A DNA stretch of 64,000 nt, taken from positions 1-64,000 of the forward strand of contig NZ_KB891252.1 of the NCBI RefSeq assembly GCF_000373365.1, in the 5' to 3' direction. Numbering within the stretch: the stretch's first letter is position 1; the number at the start of each line of letters is the position of its first letter. Both the position numbers and the translations under genes were made by a program. A model generated the notes under the pieces. The model had not been told where the DNA came from. It searched no databases and saw nothing but the letters and a program-made list of their open reading frames with translations. This document shows, piece after piece, positions 52,143 to 63,864 of the stretch. This stretch comes from Parafrankia discariae (GTDB lineage Bacteria > Actinomycetota > Actinomycetes > Frankiales > Frankiaceae).

Positions 52143-53663
52143 TCAGGAGCTCTGCAGCGTCTGCCAGTCCTCGAACGGCCCGTCCGGCGCGATGTTGCTG
52201 CCGTTGTTGGCGACGATGCGAAGGGCGAAGCTGTTGTCCTGCCTACGCCACTGGCCGCCCACCAGCGGAACGCTCCCGACGTTCTTGGGGACGTTCTGGT
52301 CCCCGCCGAAGGCGACGGTGCCCACGATCGTGCCCGCCTTCACCCGCGAGATGGCGTCGGCGATGCCGCGCGCGTTGTCGATGGAGTCGACGTTCACCAG
52401 GGCCTGCGCCAGTACCTCGAACAGCGCGTGGGTGAAGCCCAGGGCCTGTTCCCAGGACCGTCCCGTCTGGTCGAAGTACTCGTTGGCCAGCTCCTCCGCG
52501 GTGCGGTTCGTGAGGTAGCTGCGGAACTGGTGCTTCGGCGACCAGGAGACCTCGGTGCTGAAACCGTCGGCGCTCGTGCCGAGGTCGTTCACGTCACGCA
52601 CGAAGGACAGTGCCTTCGACATGGTGATCGCCCGAGGCGCGTAGCTCCGGTCGTTCAGCTGCCGCCAGAACGCGGCGAAGTCGTCGGGGTTGGGCACACC
52701 CGCGATGATTGTCGCCTCGTTATCGACGATCTTCTGGATCTGGGCGCTGAAGTCACGTTCACCGACCGCGTAGGACGGGACGTCCTGGACTATCTGGAAG
52801 CCGGCCTGTGCCAGCTGGGGCAGGCCGAACACACCGTTACCGAAGGTGTTGCCGTCCTGGTCGTTGGGAAGCAGCAGCGCGACCCGGCGGGGTATGTCCA
52901 GCTGCCCCCACATGGTCTGGTAGACGCCCCGCAGGTCCGCCATGCCCCAGTAGAAGTGGTAGGTCCAGGAGAACGGCGCCTGGACGTTGCCGCCCCGCCC
53001 GTAGAACCAGGACTCCCACGGGGCCTCGGTGGAGATGCACGGGACGCCGTTGGCCTCGCACACGTCCGACACCGGGTTGGCGTTGTCCGAGGTGCCACCG
53101 ACCAGGACGACGTCCACGTGGTCGGTGAAGATGAGGTCGGTCGCCGCGGCCGCGGCCCGGTTGCGGTCGGACTGCCCGTCCCGGACGAAGATCTCCACTG
53201 GCAGGGTGTTCCGACCGACCCGGATGCCGTCCCGGAAGATCGTGCGCATCGTCTCGACGATGTGCGCGTCGACCTCGGAGTAGTACCGCAGCGAGCCCGT
53301 GCGCGGGCTGACGAGGCCGATGCGCACCGACCGTTCGCCGGAACCACCGGAGCCACCGCCCCCACAGGCCGCCAGCAGGCTCGCGGCGGGGGTCGCGACG
53401 GCGGCCATCCCCGCGGCCTTCAGCAGGCCGCGGCGGTCCACCAGCCGCCATCCCTCCGGCCGCAGCTCCACCCGCGGGCCCGACGGGCCCCCCGCCACCG
53501 GGGAGCTCGTCGCGACCACGGGGTCCGCTGTCTCCGGGGAGCTCTGCGCCGCCGTTACCGGGTCCGGCCGAACCGGATGAAGGAGGCCGCGGCCTCCGTG
53601 GTTCGAGACCTCGTGGGCGGCCTGCCGCCGCCTGGTACCCGTAACACGGTCAGACCAGAACAT
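52143..53663 (-). CDS. Tat-exported substrate-binding lipoprotein (type 1 periplasmic-binding fold)
   Basis: A 506-residue frame. A twin-arginine signal (LVDRRGLLKAAGMAAVATPA) leads to the lipobox LLAAC with Cys100, so the mature protein is a lipoprotein on the outer face of the membrane. The body resembles Leu/Ile/Val- or urea/amide-binding proteins: RIGLVSPRTGSLRYYSEVDA, DLIFTDHVDVVLVGGTSDNA, ISTEAPWESWFYG. No permease or ATPase gene is nearby. The first ~64 residues before the signal look non-native; GTG 53471 would give a normal 36-residue Tat signal. It converges on the conservon. Confidence 0.88.
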   Translation of the reverse strand: MFWSDRVTGTRRRQAAHEVSNHGGRGLLHPVRPDPVTAAQSSPETADPVVATSSPVAGGPSGPRVELRPEGWRLVDRRGLLKAAGMAAVATPAASLLAACGGGGSGGSGERSVRIGLVSPRTGSLRYYSEVDAHIVETMRTIFRDGIRVGRNTLPVEIFVRDGQSDRNRAAAAATDLIFTDHVDVVLVGGTSDNANPVSDVCEANGVPCISTEAPWESWFYGRGGNVQAPFSWTYHFYWGMADLRGVYQTMWGQLDIPRRVALLLPNDQDGNTFGNGVFGLPQLAQAGFQIVQDVPSYAVGERDFSAQIQKIVDNEATIIAGVPNPDDFAAFWRQLNDRSYAPRAITMSKALSFVRDVNDLGTSADGFSTEVSWSPKHQFRSYLTNRTAEELANEYFDQTGRSWEQALGFTHALFEVLAQALVNVDSIDNARGIADAISRVKAGTIVGTVAFGGDQNVPKNVGSVPLVGGQWRRQDNSFALRIVANNGSNIAPDGPFEDWQTLQSS

Positions 53664-53871
53664 GACACCCGATCCTGCCGCATGGCGTTTAAAACCATCT
53701 CACCGGGTCCGCCGACACCGCACCCCGCGGAAGTGAGCCGGATCTTCTCCGACACCATTTGCCGGAATTCTAGCGATACATGCTCACGGAGCGCAATGAA
53801 CCATATCCGTCGCGCTGACAGCACTCATGCGCAACCGCCGCTGCTCCCTCGATGGGATTACCCGAGGTGGT

Positions 53872-56800
53872 TCAGTTCACGAAGCAACCCCGAGTGGGCA
53901 CGTTCGGCATGGCGTCGAGCAGCAGCGTGCCAGTCGCGAAACCGCTGTTTTCCTTGGTGGTGATAAGGCTCTTGCCGGTGACTCCTTGCAGCGGACCGCT
54001 GGTGAACTGGATCTCGGAGATCAGCGACGCCCCGGCTTCACTCTGCTTCGGCGTGACGGTGTAGGCGCCCTGGCCATCGTTCCAGCGATACGTCAGGCCC
54101 GTCGGATCGACGACGAGCTTGTCGGGAAGGAGGTCACCGGTGGTCCCCCCGTCAACCATCACGCGGCAGTGCCAGGTCCCGTTGACCAGGGCCTTACCAG
54201 CGAGGGCCTCCGGGTTCGTCGGCACCGGCGGCTCGGACTGCGTGGCCGTGGGCTCGGTCGGCGTCTGGTCTCCGCCGTCTCCCCCGGCCAGCAGGGTGTA
54301 GGCGCCGACCACGAACAGGGAGACCACCAACGCGATGGCCAGCGGGCCGATCCAGCCCTCCTTGAGCCAGGCCAGCCGGTCCGGCGTGGACGGCTGGTCG
54401 TCCGCCTCGTCCTCCACCTCGGCCGGCTCGAGCACCCCGACCGCGCGGGTCGACGGGCGGTCATCTCCGGCGCCGCGGCCACGGCCGCCGCGGCCACCGG
54501 CCCCGTCACGGCCGGCACTGTCACGGCCGGCCCCGTCACGGCCGGCACCACCGCCGCCGGCACCACCGCCGCGGGCGCCGCCCGCTCCGCCCAGGCCCGC
54601 GCCGCGCGCCGCCGACCGGCGGTTTTCCACGTGCAGGTCATCGACGTCCGGGCCGCCCCGGCCCGGCCGGTCCGCCCGGGTTGAACGCGACCGGCCGGTC
54701 GTCGAGCCGGTGTCCTCGGGGGCGTCGGCGGGCCGGGGTGTGGTGCGCCGCGCCGGCGGCGCGGAGACGGCCTGGAGGCTGTTCGTGTCCGTGGTCGGAT
54801 TCGGGGTGCGCCTGCGGTCCGCGGGCACCCCGCGGGCCCCCGTCCGGCGAGTCCCCCGGGACGGCTGCCAGCCGGAGTCGTCGCCCCGGTCGGCCGCGCC
54901 CGCGGCACCCGCGCGGCCCCGACGGGTGACCAGGGAGGTCATCTCCGCCGGGCTCTCGGGACGCCTGGCCCGCCCCGGCGCGGCACCCGCCGCGGCCGGT
55001 CCGGGCAGCGCGCGCGGGCCGGTCGCGCCGCGCGGGCCGGTCGCGGCCCGCGGGCCCGTCCCCGCGCCGGGCGCCGGCGGCGGCGGCGTGCCCGGAGGCA
55101 TCTGGTCCGCGCCGGTCGTTCCCGGGGCTCCCGGGGCCGCCGAGCGGCCCGGAGGCAGCGCCGGCAGCGCACCCGACCCGCGGAACGGCGAGCGCGTGGT
55201 GGTCATGGTGTCCTCGACGGCCGCGCGGGGCGGCGGAGAACGCCAGGGCCCGGACGGTCCCGTGCCCGTGCCCTGGCCCGGGGCGAGCGGCTCCGCGTGC
55301 GTGGTCCCCGCCGGACCGCCCCGGCCGCCCGGCTCCGGTCGACCCGGCTCAGCCCGACCCGGCTCCGGGCGACCGCCTGGGCGACCGAGCTCGGGACGTC
55401 CCGGCGGCGGGGTCGCGACCGGCAGCGGACCGGACAGCGGGTCGTTCACCAGTGGCGGGAGTTCGGCGCCGCGGGGGCGGCCGTTCGAGAAGGCCGCGGG
55501 ATCATCCCGGTGCGGCGATCGCCACGGTCCGGACGCGTCCCCGCCCGGGGGCCCGGACCAGGAGCCGGGCGGCAGCGCGGCCCGCGCCCCCGGCCCGACG
55601 CCGACAGGCCGCCCCGGCGCGGCCGCGTCCATGGACGGGCCACCGCCGGGTACCACGGTTCCACCAGGAGAAGCGGCACCACCGGGAGAATCGGCACCAG
55701 GAGAACCGGTGCCGCCGAGCGGGGCGGCGCCGCCACCGACGCGGTAGCCGCCGGTGGTCGGGCCACGCGCCCCGTAGCCGTCCGGGGCGCGAGCCGGGCC
55801 GCGCTCACCACGGGACTGGTCCGGACGGACCTCGTAACCGCCGCGGGCCTGACTGTCGTACCCGTCACGCCGGTCGTCCGGGCCACGGTCGGCGGGCGGT
55901 GTACCTCCCCGGGGGGGCAGTGACAGGTCCGGGCGAGGCCCGGAGCCCGTGCTGTGGCCGTTCCACGGGTCGACCGGACGCGGAGCCGGCCGCTCCAGCT
56001 CGCCGGGCCGGTTCGGGTAGGCGGCACCGGGCCGCGCGAAACCACCGGTCTGGTCCGGGCGGGGAAAGCCGCCGGTCTGGTCCGGGCGCGGGAGACCCGG
56101 GCCGCCCGGATGGCCGACTCCCGGCGGCGGCGAGGACGGCGGTGGGGGGGTGCTCTGCGGGCGCGCCGCGTCATAGCCCTGGTAGGCGCTGGGCCCGGGC
56201 GTTCCGGGTCGCGCGGCGGGCGGCTCCGACCGGGCCGGCGGTAGCGGGAAGCTCCCCGTCCCCGGATTGATGCCGGGCGGGCCCGCGCCCGGGCCGACGG
56301 GGCCCCAGCCGGGTGCCGGGCCGGTGTCCGGACCGCCGATGCGCACCGAACCGGTGTCCGGGCCCCCGACCCGGCCCGGCGGGGCGGAACCACGCTCGGT
56401 CGGGAACCGTGGCGGCGGTGTCGGCTCCACATAGGAGCGCGCAGGCGCGGGCGGGCCCGACTCGTACCTGCTGGGAACCCGGAAGCTGCCCGTCACCGAC
56501 GGACCCACCGGCGGCAGGCCCGCCTGCGGCGCCGCGGCCGGTGGGACGGGCGTGTGCGGCCCTTGGGGGTGCGACGCCGGGGACCCCGGTCCTGGGGAAC
56601 GCGGTCCGGGCTGGATCTCGGGTGCGGCCCGGCCCAGGTCGGCCGACGGCCCCCCGATGACCGGGGCGGGCCCGTTCCAGGTCGAGCTGACGTCGAACGG
56701 GTCGTCTCCGGCCGAGGCTCCGCCACCGACGGTGGGACCACTGACGGTGGGGCCGCCCACGACGGGTCCGCCCAGCACCGGACCGTCCACCAGCGGACCG

Positions 56801-57099
56801 CCCATGACGCCACGGGCCGGATCGCTGCCAGCGCTCACGTCCAGGCCGGAGGACGGCCAGGGAGTGACATCCCAGCCCCCGTCAGTGGCGGGAGCCGGGC
56901 GGGAGACCGCGGTGTCGTCGGGTTCGCCGACCCGTTCGACCGCGAAGAAGTCGTCGTCACGACGACCGCCGGTGGGTCGGCCGGTGCCGTCCACGGTCAC
57001 GGAGCGATCACCCACCTGCCGCCGAGGTAGCCGGATGCCCACGTCCCGGCGCCGGACCCGCGTCGCGCTGTCGGGACGTCGACCATGCTCATCGACCAC
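53872..57099 (-). CDS. Long Pro/Gly-rich single-pass membrane protein
   Basis: About 1075 residues. The first ~880 are Pro/Gly/Arg/Ser-rich and low in complexity, with runs such as GGPLVDGPVLGGPVVGGPTV and NRRSAARGAGLGGAGGARGG. Then comes one membrane helix (GPLAIALVVSLFVVGAYTLL) and an outer domain of ~130 residues with two Cys (GTWHCRVMVDGG and TRGCFVN at the very end), rich in beta-forming residues. The outer domain could be a small disulphide-bonded sensor. No family recognised. GTG 57099 is the maximal start; GTG 57000 is an alternative. Many frames are open here, but codon bias and the helix support this one. Confidence 0.65.
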   Translation of the reverse strand: MVDEHGRRPDSATRVRRRDVGIRLPRRQVGDRSVTVDGTGRPTGGRRDDDFFAVERVGEPDDTAVSRPAPATDGGWDVTPWPSSGLDVSAGSDPARGVMGGPLVDGPVLGGPVVGGPTVSGPTVGGGASAGDDPFDVSSTWNGPAPVIGGPSADLGRAAPEIQPGPRSPGPGSPASHPQGPHTPVPPAAAPQAGLPPVGPSVTGSFRVPSRYESGPPAPARSYVEPTPPPRFPTERGSAPPGRVGGPDTGSVRIGGPDTGPAPGWGPVGPGAGPPGINPGTGSFPLPPARSEPPAARPGTPGPSAYQGYDAARPQSTPPPPSSPPPGVGHPGGPGLPRPDQTGGFPRPDQTGGFARPGAAYPNRPGELERPAPRPVDPWNGHSTGSGPRPDLSLPPRGGTPPADRGPDDRRDGYDSQARGGYEVRPDQSRGERGPARAPDGYGARGPTTGGYRVGGGAAPLGGTGSPGADSPGGAASPGGTVVPGGGPSMDAAAPGRPVGVGPGARAALPPGSWSGPPGGDASGPWRSPHRDDPAAFSNGRPRGAELPPLVNDPLSGPLPVATPPPGRPELGRPGGRPEPGRAEPGRPEPGGRGGPAGTTHAEPLAPGQGTGTGPSGPWRSPPPRAAVEDTMTTTRSPFRGSGALPALPPGRSAAPGAPGTTGADQMPPGTPPPPAPGAGTGPRAATGPRGATGPRALPGPAAAGAAPGRARRPESPAEMTSLVTRRGRAGAAGAADRGDDSGWQPSRGTRRTGARGVPADRRRTPNPTTDTNSLQAVSAPPARRTTPRPADAPEDTGSTTGRSRSTRADRPGRGGPDVDDLHVENRRSAARGAGLGGAGGARGGGAGGGGAGRDGAGRDSAGRDGAGGRGGRGRGAGDDRPSTRAVGVLEPAEVEDEADDQPSTPDRLAWLKEGWIGPLAIALVVSLFVVGAYTLLAGGDGGDQTPTEPTATQSEPPVPTNPEALAGKALVNGTWHCRVMVDGGTTGDLLPDKLVVDPTGLTYRWNDGQGAYTVTPKQSEAGASLISEIQFTSGPLQGVTGKSLITTKENSGFATGTLLLDAMPNVPTRGCFVN

Positions 57100-57487
57100 A
57101 CTCGCCGGTGAGCATCGCCCGCCTCTCTGATCAGCGTCCCAAGGCGGTCAGCCGTCTGAATGTACAGGCCGTGAACGTACTGGCCGAATTCACGCTGGCC
57201 GCTTCCTGTCGCGCCGTTAAAAGCCGACGCCACCCGAGCACGAGACCGCTCACCAGGACCGGACCCGCTCTTCCGGGCACACCACGTGCGGGCCGGCGGG
57301 TGACCGACCGATCCGGGCACCCCGCACCAAACCCGTGCGCGACGCACACGCTCCGGACGAGTCCGATCTGGATGCGCCCGTCTCCCCGTCCGCGACGGCG
57401 GCCTCGGCGTTGTGGTTGCCCAGGCACTTGCGGGTGGAAAGCACGAATCAGTCGCAAACGGGATCATCCCACTGTACACGGGCGCTC
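57100..57487. other. Intergenic region between two low-complexity membrane protein genes
   Basis: About 390 bp. It has lower GC near 57160-57230 and 57430-57480. It should include the promoter of the gene starting at 57099 and the terminator of the one ending at 57488. No gene supported. Confidence 0.4.
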
Positions 57488-58912
57488 TCACCGGAGATTG
57501 CGGCAGGCCGCGTAAATCTCGCGCACGATGCGCTGGGAGTTGTCGGACTCGACGTCGCTGTTGAAGGCCTGATACTGCTCCTGGGTGTAGTCGGCCTCCA
57601 GTTTCTCCAGCGTGCAGGTGCAGTAGCGCTCGTTGCCGTCACTCACGCCGAGACAGGCGTCGATGTACTCCTGCCGGACGGACGCGTCGTACCGGCCCGC
57701 CCCGGCGGACGACGCGGAGACACTCGAATCGCCGTCGTCGCCCCCGCCGAGAACGAGGAACCCGGCCACACCGAGCGCGACCACCAGGGCGAACGCGGTG
57801 GCCACCGCGAGCACGGTCGGCCGGCGCAGCATCGCGGCGATCCCGCGTGCGGGGCCCTCGACCGCCGGGTGGCCGCCGCGCCCGTCGGCGGTGGCCGCCC
57901 CGCCCCGGCCCATCGCGCCCAGGCGCGCCCGGGGATCCAGCGCGGATGCCCGCAGCCCGTCGACGAGCCGCCGCGCTCCCCCGTGCCCGGGGCCGCCGCC
58001 GGAACCGCCGCCCGGCCCGCCGCCACGGCGCCCCGGGCTGGCCTCGCCCCCGGCCCGGCGATCCCGGTTGGCGTCCGGCCGGTGCGAGCCGTCGAGGTCG
58101 GCCTCATCGAGGTCGGCGTCGTCCGGATCGGCGTCGTCCAGATCAGGGTCGTCGAGATCAGGGTCGTCGAGATCAGGGCCGGCCTGGTCGAGCTGCCCGG
58201 CTGGCCGGGGCCCCCGCTGCTGCGCCATCCGGCGCCGGATGCCGGTCGTGTTCTCCGCGGGATCGCCCGAGGCCACGGCGGCATCCGCCCGGACCCCGGG
58301 CCCGCCCGCGGCGGCGATGCCGGCCGGCATCGGCCCCGTCGGTATCGGCCCGGTGCCCATCGGCCCCGTCGGCATCGGCCCCGTCGGCATCGGCCCGGTC
58401 GGCAGCTGCCCGGCGGGGAACGGGCCGGTCGCCATGGGCCGGCCTGTCTCCGGCGCGGCCGGCGCATGGCCCGCCCACGCCGGATCCGACCCGGTCGGCT
58501 CCTGGTGGCCGGAGCCGGAACCGGAGCGGCCGCCGTACGACGAGCTCGGGTCGGACGCCCCCGTGTAGGCCTGCCCGGTGTAGATCGGCCCGGTCGCCCC
58601 GGTGCCGGCGGAGCCGCGGGAGCCCGGGACCAGCGGACCCGTGTGCGGCGGCGTCCAACCCGTCTGACCGGCGCCGGTCTGGCCGGCGGGCGCCTGGCCG
58701 GAACCCCCGTGCCCGGCGCCCGCCTGGCCGGAAGCCGCATGCCCGGCGCCCGCGTGCCCGGAACCCGACTGGCCCGAGGCCAGCCGGGCCGAGCCGGTCG
58801 CGGGCATGCCGGACGGCGGCGTGGCACCAACCAGCCGCCAGGTCTGGGCCGCATCATCCCAGACATAGGCGCCGTCGTCGCTGACCCAGCGGCCGTTCTC
58901 GTCGAGGCGCAT
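57488..58912 (-). CDS. Low-complexity single-pass membrane protein with Cys-rich outer domain
   Basis: The 474-residue protein begins RLDENGRWVSDDGAYVWDDA, a WW-like short motif seen at the start of several actinobacterial membrane proteins. It then has a long Gly/Ser/Pro region with SGQAGAGH and PTGPMPTGPM repeats, an acidic five-residue periodic tract (DLDDP units), a Gly/Arg linker, one membrane helix (VLAVATAFALVVALGVAGFL) and an ~80-residue outer domain with four Cys (IDACLGVSDGNERYCTCTLE, YAACRNLR). The plan is the same as in the gene before it, so they may be functional partners. ATG 58912. No family recognised. Confidence 0.7.
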   Translation of the reverse strand: MRLDENGRWVSDDGAYVWDDAAQTWRLVGATPPSGMPATGSARLASGQSGSGHAGAGHAASGQAGAGHGGSGQAPAGQTGAGQTGWTPPHTGPLVPGSRGSAGTGATGPIYTGQAYTGASDPSSSYGGRSGSGSGHQEPTGSDPAWAGHAPAAPETGRPMATGPFPAGQLPTGPMPTGPMPTGPMGTGPIPTGPMPAGIAAAGGPGVRADAAVASGDPAENTTGIRRRMAQQRGPRPAGQLDQAGPDLDDPDLDDPDLDDADPDDADLDEADLDGSHRPDANRDRRAGGEASPGRRGGGPGGGSGGGPGHGGARRLVDGLRASALDPRARLGAMGRGGAATADGRGGHPAVEGPARGIAAMLRRPTVLAVATAFALVVALGVAGFLVLGGGDDGDSSVSASSAGAGRYDASVRQEYIDACLGVSDGNERYCTCTLEKLEADYTQEQYQAFNSDVESDNSQRIVREIYAACRNLR

Positions 58913-59030
58913 CGGTCATCCTTCGATCCGGAGACGGACGGCTCCCAGGGTGCCATGGCGCACTTTCCCCCAAGGCGTCCGGGTCGGCGGCACGACCCAC
59001 GCCCACCGCCGGCCCTCCGGACCTGTTCCG

Positions 59031-60161
59031 CTAGCGCCCAGCGGCGATCATGATCTCCGCCTTCTGGAACTCCTTCAACGTCGCGTAGCCCGTTGTGGCC
59101 ATCGCCGCCCGCAGGGCCCCGGCGATGTTCGCCACACCGTCCTCGGTCGGGACCTCGCCACCGGTGAGGATCTCGGCGACGGTGTGTGACGTCTCGACCG
59201 GCGCCCACCGCCCGCGCGGCAGGTCCGACTGCAGGATCTCCATCGACCAGACCGAGCCCCGCCCGGGGGCGTCCACCGCCTGCGCCAGTGGCGAATCCAC
59301 CATCACGGCGTCGGCACCGCAGGCCACGGCCTTCGCCGCGTCCCCGCCGGTGCGCAGGTCGCCGTGCGCGATGACGTGGACGTACCGGCCGCCGGACTCG
59401 TCGAGGTACCGCATCCGGGCGCCGGCGGCGTCGGCGATCGCGGTCGCCAGCGGAACACCGATTCCGAGGGTCCGCGCCGTCTCGTCACCGAGACCGGCGC
59501 CGACTCCGACGATCACACCGGCCGCGCCCGTCCGCATGAGATGCAGTGCCGTGGAGAAGGACGCGCAGCCGCCGACGATCACCGGGATGTCGAGCTGTCC
59601 TATGAAGCTCTTGAGATTCAGCGGCTCGGTGCGCCGGGACTGGTGCTCGGCCGACACCGCCGTGCCATGGATGACGAGCAGGTCCACACCCGCGGCCAGC
59701 ACGTGCGGGCACAGCGCCCGGACCTTCTGCGGGCGCAGCGCGGCGGCGGTGACCACACCGGCCTCCCGCATCCGCACCAGGCGCGCGCCGATGAGCTCGG
59801 GCTGCACCGGCGCCGCGTAGAGCTCACGCAGGCGCCTGGTCGCCGCCACGGCGCCGGAGCGCGCGCCCAGCTCCGCGACCTCGTCGAGCAGTGGCTCGGG
59901 GTCCTCGTGCCTGGTCCACAACCCCTCGAGGTGCAGCACGCCGAGCCCGCCCTGGCGCCCGACCGTGATCGCGGTCTCCGGCGAGGTCACCGCGTCGACC
60001 GGCGCCGCGACGATCGGCAGGTCGAAGTGGTAGGCGTCGATCTCCCAGGCGAGTGACACGTCGGCTGGGTCCCGGGTACGCCGCGAGGGAACGATGCCCA
60101 CGGCGTCAAGGCCGTAGGCCACCCGCGCGTTCTTCCCGATTCCGATCTCGACGTCTGCCAC
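59031..60161 (-). CDS. guaB3: GuaB3-family IMP dehydrogenase-like protein
   Basis: The 376-residue TIM-barrel protein starts ADVEIGIGKNARVAYGLDAV and has IVAAPVDAVTSPETAITVGR, VIVGGCASFSTALHLMRTGA and TLGIGVPLATAIADAAGARM, all GuaB3 features. CBS domains are absent. The catalytic-Cys loop of true IMPDH (GSICTTR) is replaced by GAGLGDETARTLG, and ARMRYLDESGGRYVHVIAHG follows. GuaB3 proteins accompany guaB in actinobacteria; their reaction is not settled for all members. GTG 60161. It is downstream of guaB on the same strand with ~170 bp between. Confidence 0.92.
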   Translation of the reverse strand: MADVEIGIGKNARVAYGLDAVGIVPSRRTRDPADVSLAWEIDAYHFDLPIVAAPVDAVTSPETAITVGRQGGLGVLHLEGLWTRHEDPEPLLDEVAELGARSGAVAATRRLRELYAAPVQPELIGARLVRMREAGVVTAAALRPQKVRALCPHVLAAGVDLLVIHGTAVSAEHQSRRTEPLNLKSFIGQLDIPVIVGGCASFSTALHLMRTGAAGVIVGVGAGLGDETARTLGIGVPLATAIADAAGARMRYLDESGGRYVHVIAHGDLRTGGDAAKAVACGADAVMVDSPLAQAVDAPGRGSVWSMEILQSDLPRGRWAPVETSHTVAEILTGGEVPTEDGVANIAGALRAAMATTGYATLKEFQKAEIMIAAGR

Positions 60162-60334
60162 CGCGTCCGGCCTCCTGGTCAGCCCGTTTGGTCCCGCCGA
60201 CCATCCTGCCTGTACGTCGGCGTCCGGCGGCGGGGATACGGAACGACGAAGCCGCGCGGCCGCGGGAACGGCCGGCGGCCGGTGGCGGAAGGGGACCTCC
60301 CGGCCACCGGCCGCGGATCACCGGGTGTGGCGGC

Positions 60335-62514
<2,180 letters not shown>

Positions 62515-62922
62515 GTGAGCAACGAGCCCCTCGACCCCTTCGCGGGCGACCCCGAGGACCCGGCGGCCGAGCTCGCGCAGCTCGACTCCGCCGAGGATCT
62601 GGAACTACTCGAACCGCTGTCCCTACGCGAGCGGGAAGAGATCCTCGCCGAGCTGGGTGACCTCGACGTCTTCCGGACCCTGCTCGAACCACGTGGCTAC
62701 CGGGGTCTCGTCGTCGACTGCGAGGGGTGCGCCGAGCCGCACTACTTCGACTGGGACCTGCTGGCCGGCAACCTACGGCACCTCCTCGACGAGGGCCGCA
62801 CACGGGTGCACGAGCCAGCCTTCGCCCCGGATCCAGCGTGCTACGTGAGCTGGGAGTACGCCCGCGGCTTCGCCGACGGCGTGTACGAGGCCTCAGCCGC
62901 CTCCGAGGCCGACACCCGCTGA
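62515..62922 (+). CDS. DUF5319 protein
   Basis: The 135-residue acidic protein starts SNEPLDPFAGDPEDPAAELA, then LSLREREEILAELGDLDVFR, VVDCEGCAEPHYFDWDLLAG and DPACYVSWEYARGFADGVYE. The CxxC (Cys69, Cys72) plus Cys109 could bind a metal or sense redox state. This is the DUF5319 family, found near whiB-like and sigma-factor genes in actinobacteria, as here. Function unknown. GTG 62515 is chosen from the family N-terminus. It runs toward whiB. Confidence 0.88.
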   Translation: MSNEPLDPFAGDPEDPAAELAQLDSAEDLELLEPLSLREREEILAELGDLDVFRTLLEPRGYRGLVVDCEGCAEPHYFDWDLLAGNLRHLLDEGRTRVHEPAFAPDPACYVSWEYARGFADGVYEASAASEADTR

Positions 62923-63458
62923 CCGACACCCGCTGACCGACCGGCTTCCCCGGCCGGCGCGATCCCGGCCCGGCCGACCCGGGCCGGCCTCCTCTGCCCG
63001 CCCGCGGCTCCGGCGACCGACGTCGGGGCCCGCACGGGGCGTGGCGGTCCCCCCGCCGTACGTACACCCGTGGCGACCGTGCGGGGAAACTCGATGTCGG
63101 TTCGTGTGACCCGCACCGGCGGCGGGTAGGCGAGGGACTGTCGGCGGGGCGCGCACCACCCGTGACCGGCGGTGATCCGCACGCGTCGACACCGGCGGTC
63201 GGACGTCCACGGTTCCATCTGGTCGCGCCGTCCCGCCCGCTGTCTGCGCGAGTCTGCGCCGGTAGCGCGGTCCGTCAGCGGTGGGTGATCCACGGCGTCC
63301 CAGCCTCTCGGTGAACCTACCGGGCGGCAGGGACCTCGCCGCGGAGGCGGCGCCGGTCGACCGGGTGAAATTTCAAGATCTCCAGTCGATGGCGAGCGGC
63401 TACGGTGACCGGGTAGTCGCGGCGCCAGCCGCTCAGGTCGAAAGGGGGGGTCAGACCG
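62923..63458. other. Intergenic region before the whiB-like gene
   Basis: About 535 bp with no supported gene. The first 20 bases repeat the end of the DUF5319 gene (GACACCCGCTGACCGACACCCGCTGACC), a small duplication. The whiB promoter should be in the right half; AAAGGGGGGG at about 63440-63450 is the ribosome-site region. Confidence 0.45.
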
Positions 63459-63791
63459 ATGACCGACGTCCGACGACTTCCAGGCCCCGGCGCGGAGAAG
63501 TGGGAGTGGCAGCTCCACGGCGCCTGTCGAGGTGAGAGTACCGAGCTGTTCTTCCATCCCGAGGGCGAACGCGGCCCAGCCAGAGCCGCGCGGGAAGCGG
63601 CGGCGAAGGCGATCTGCGCACGCTGCCCGGTAATCCGGGCGTGCGGGGAACATGCCCTCGCCGCCCGGGAACCGTACGGCGTGTGGGGCGGAATGAGCGA
63701 GTCCGAGCGGGAGGCGGTCCTCACCGGGCGCACCCGCAGGGGCGCCGCCCGCCACGCACCCGCCCGGCCGGGGCTCGCTCCGGCCTGCTGA
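63459..63791 (+). CDS. WhiB-family Fe-S transcription factor
   Basis: The 110-residue protein has the four invariant Cys of WhiB proteins (Cys23 in HGACRGEST; Cys53, Cys56 and Cys62 in CARCPVIRAC), which hold a [4Fe-4S] cluster, followed by the GVWGG turn (YGVWGGMSESER) and a basic C-terminal tail (RTRRGAARH) that binds DNA. WhiB proteins work with sigma factors in development, antibiotic resistance or redox response; which paralogue this is cannot be decided. ATG 63459. Confidence 0.95.
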   Translation: MTDVRRLPGPGAEKWEWQLHGACRGESTELFFHPEGERGPARAAREAAAKAICARCPVIRACGEHALAAREPYGVWGGMSESEREAVLTGRTRRGAARHAPARPGLAPAC

Positions 63792-63809
63792 AGCCGGCCA
63801 CCGGATACG

Positions 63810-63864
63810 AAGATCCCCGGCCCCGTACTCCCTCTCTCGGGACGTACGGGCCCGGGGATCTTTT
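63810..63864 (+). terminator. Rho-independent terminator after the whiB-like gene
   Basis: AAGATCCCCGG (63810-63820) pairs perfectly with CCGGGGATCTT (63852-63862), extended by CCCGTAC (63822-63828) with GTACGGG (63844-63850), and ends in TTTT. It lies 19 bp after the stop. Confidence 0.92.
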
